A DNA stretch of 64,000 bases, taken from positions 62,001-126,000 of the forward strand of contig CAVPWP010000006.1 of the NCBI GenBank assembly GCA_963709395.1, in the 5' to 3' direction. Made by a program: the position numbers and the translations under genes. Source of the DNA: CAVPWP01 sp963709395 (GTDB taxonomy: Bacteria; Pseudomonadota; Alphaproteobacteria; Rhodobacterales; Rhodobacteraceae). Shown one piece after another: positions 63,386 to 64,000 of the stretch; position 1 is the stretch's first letter, and the number at the start of each line of letters is the position of its first letter. A model generated the notes under the pieces. That model did no database searches, had not been told where the DNA came from, and saw only the letters and a program-made list of their open reading frames with translations.

Positions 63386-64000
63386 ATGACCGGCAAGACA
63401 CTCTACGACAAGATCTGGGACGCCCACCTCGTCGACGAAGCCGAGGACGGCACCAGCCTGCTTTATATCGACCGCCACCTCGTGCACGAAGTCACCAGCC
63501 CGCAGGCGTTCGAGGGCCTGCGCATGACGGGCCGCACGGTGCGGGCGCCCGAGCGCACGATCGCGGTTCCGGACCACAACGTTCCGACGACCGAAGGCCG
63601 CGACACCTACATCGAGAACGAAGACAGCCGCATCCAGGTCGACGCTCTCGACAAGAACGCGCGCGACTTCGGCATCCACTACTACCCGGTCTCGGACATC
63701 CGGCAGGGCATCGTCCATATCGTGGGGCCCGAACAGGGCTGGACCCTGCCCGGCATGACCGTGGTCTGCGGCGACAGCCACACCGCGACCCACGGCGCCT
63801 TCGGCGCGCTGGCGCATGGCATCGGCACGTCGGAGGTCGAGCATGTGCTGGCCACGCAGACGCTGATCCAGCAGAAATCGAAGAACATGAAGGTCGAGAT
63901 CACCGGCACGCTTCCGCCGGGTGTCACCGCCAAGGACATCACCCTGTCGGTCATCGGCCGCACCGGCACCGCCGGCGGCACCGGCCACGTCATCGAGTAT
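63386..64000 (+). CDS. leuC: 3-isopropylmalate dehydratase large subunit (start only)
   Basis: 205 codons from ATG 63386 (GGGGAAGAACCG) to the window end; the full protein is about 470 aa. Isomerises 2- to 3-isopropylmalate in leucine synthesis using a 4Fe-4S cluster, with LeuD. The N-terminus is unmistakable: TLYDKIWDAHLVDEAEDGTS, YIDRHLVHEVTSPQAFEGLR, VPDHNVPTT and VVCGDSHTATHGAFGALAHG. The cluster Cys residues lie beyond the window. Confidence 0.97.
   Translation, partial: MTGKTLYDKIWDAHLVDEAEDGTSLLYIDRHLVHEVTSPQAFEGLRMTGRTVRAPERTIAVPDHNVPTTEGRDTYIENEDSRIQVDALDKNARDFGIHYYPVSDIRQGIVHIVGPEQGWTLPGMTVVCGDSHTATHGAFGALAHGIGTSEVEHVLATQTLIQQKSKNMKVEITGTLPPGVTAKDITLSVIGRTGTAGGTGHVIEY

Overview
High-GC chromosomal DNA from an alphaproteobacterium, most likely the Rhodobacterales/Roseobacter lineage. 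This rests on protein character, gene order (ffh-GNAT-GNAT-chorismate mutase-rpsP-rimM-trmD-rplS-rpmE; secE..nusG-rplKA-rplJL-rpoBC), an RpoH site of the alphaproteobacterial type in front of clpB, and GC-rich intergenic repeats. No named species can be supported from sequence alone. The window is almost entirely core chromosome. No phage, insertion sequence, integrase, CRISPR array or plasmid module was seen.

Layout. 1-3.8 kb: end of an ArsR-type regulator, an outer-membrane barrel protein, a small kinase-like protein, a LysR regulator and a glycosyltransferase. 3.9-11 kb: the SRP/ribosome-maturation cluster from ffh to rpmE, with wrbA on the opposite strand inside it and a REP-like inverted repeat pair between trmD and rplS. 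11-20 kb: clpB, pyrF, a BASS transporter, the NfeD/QmcA membrane pair, a sugar epimerase-like protein, dinB and an N-formylglutamate amidohydrolase. 20-35.4 kb: tRNA-Val(GAC), rpmJ, secE, nusG, rplK, rplA, rplJ, rplL, rpoB, rpoC. This canonical block carries two intruders: an intact Tat-type amidohydrolase between secE and nusG, and a shattered glycosyltransferase gene between rplL and rpoB. 35.5-47.4 kb: a CPBP protease, accD-folC, a porin, zapE, an ornithine-cyclodeaminase homologue, a HAD hydrolase, fghA, an AEC transporter, a TetR regulator, an NYN/LOTUS protein and adhC. fghA and adhC together make the glutathione-dependent formaldehyde oxidation route. 47.5-53 kb: a tightly coupled minus-strand operon rsfS-rlmH-gpmI-envC-like-ctpA-rppH. 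53-63 kb: a secreted beta-propeller protein, tamB-tamA and an MscS channel. 63.4 kb to the end: the start of leuC.

A striking property is a set of five otherwise intact genes (dinB, accD, the ornithine-cyclodeaminase homologue, the HAD hydrolase and the propeller protein) each interrupted by one frame change. In every case the gene length is 3n+1, so all five are net single-base insertions (or -2). Insertion-type sequencing error is the simplest reading, especially for the essential accD. The glycosyltransferase remnant is different: it needs many frame changes of mixed sign and looks like a real pseudogene.

Smaller signals include an RpoH-type promoter for clpB, a palindrome inside the tetR promoter, an 18-codon upstream ORF coupled to rsfS, leaders for rplS and rplJL, and several overlapping ATGA/TTGA gene junctions.
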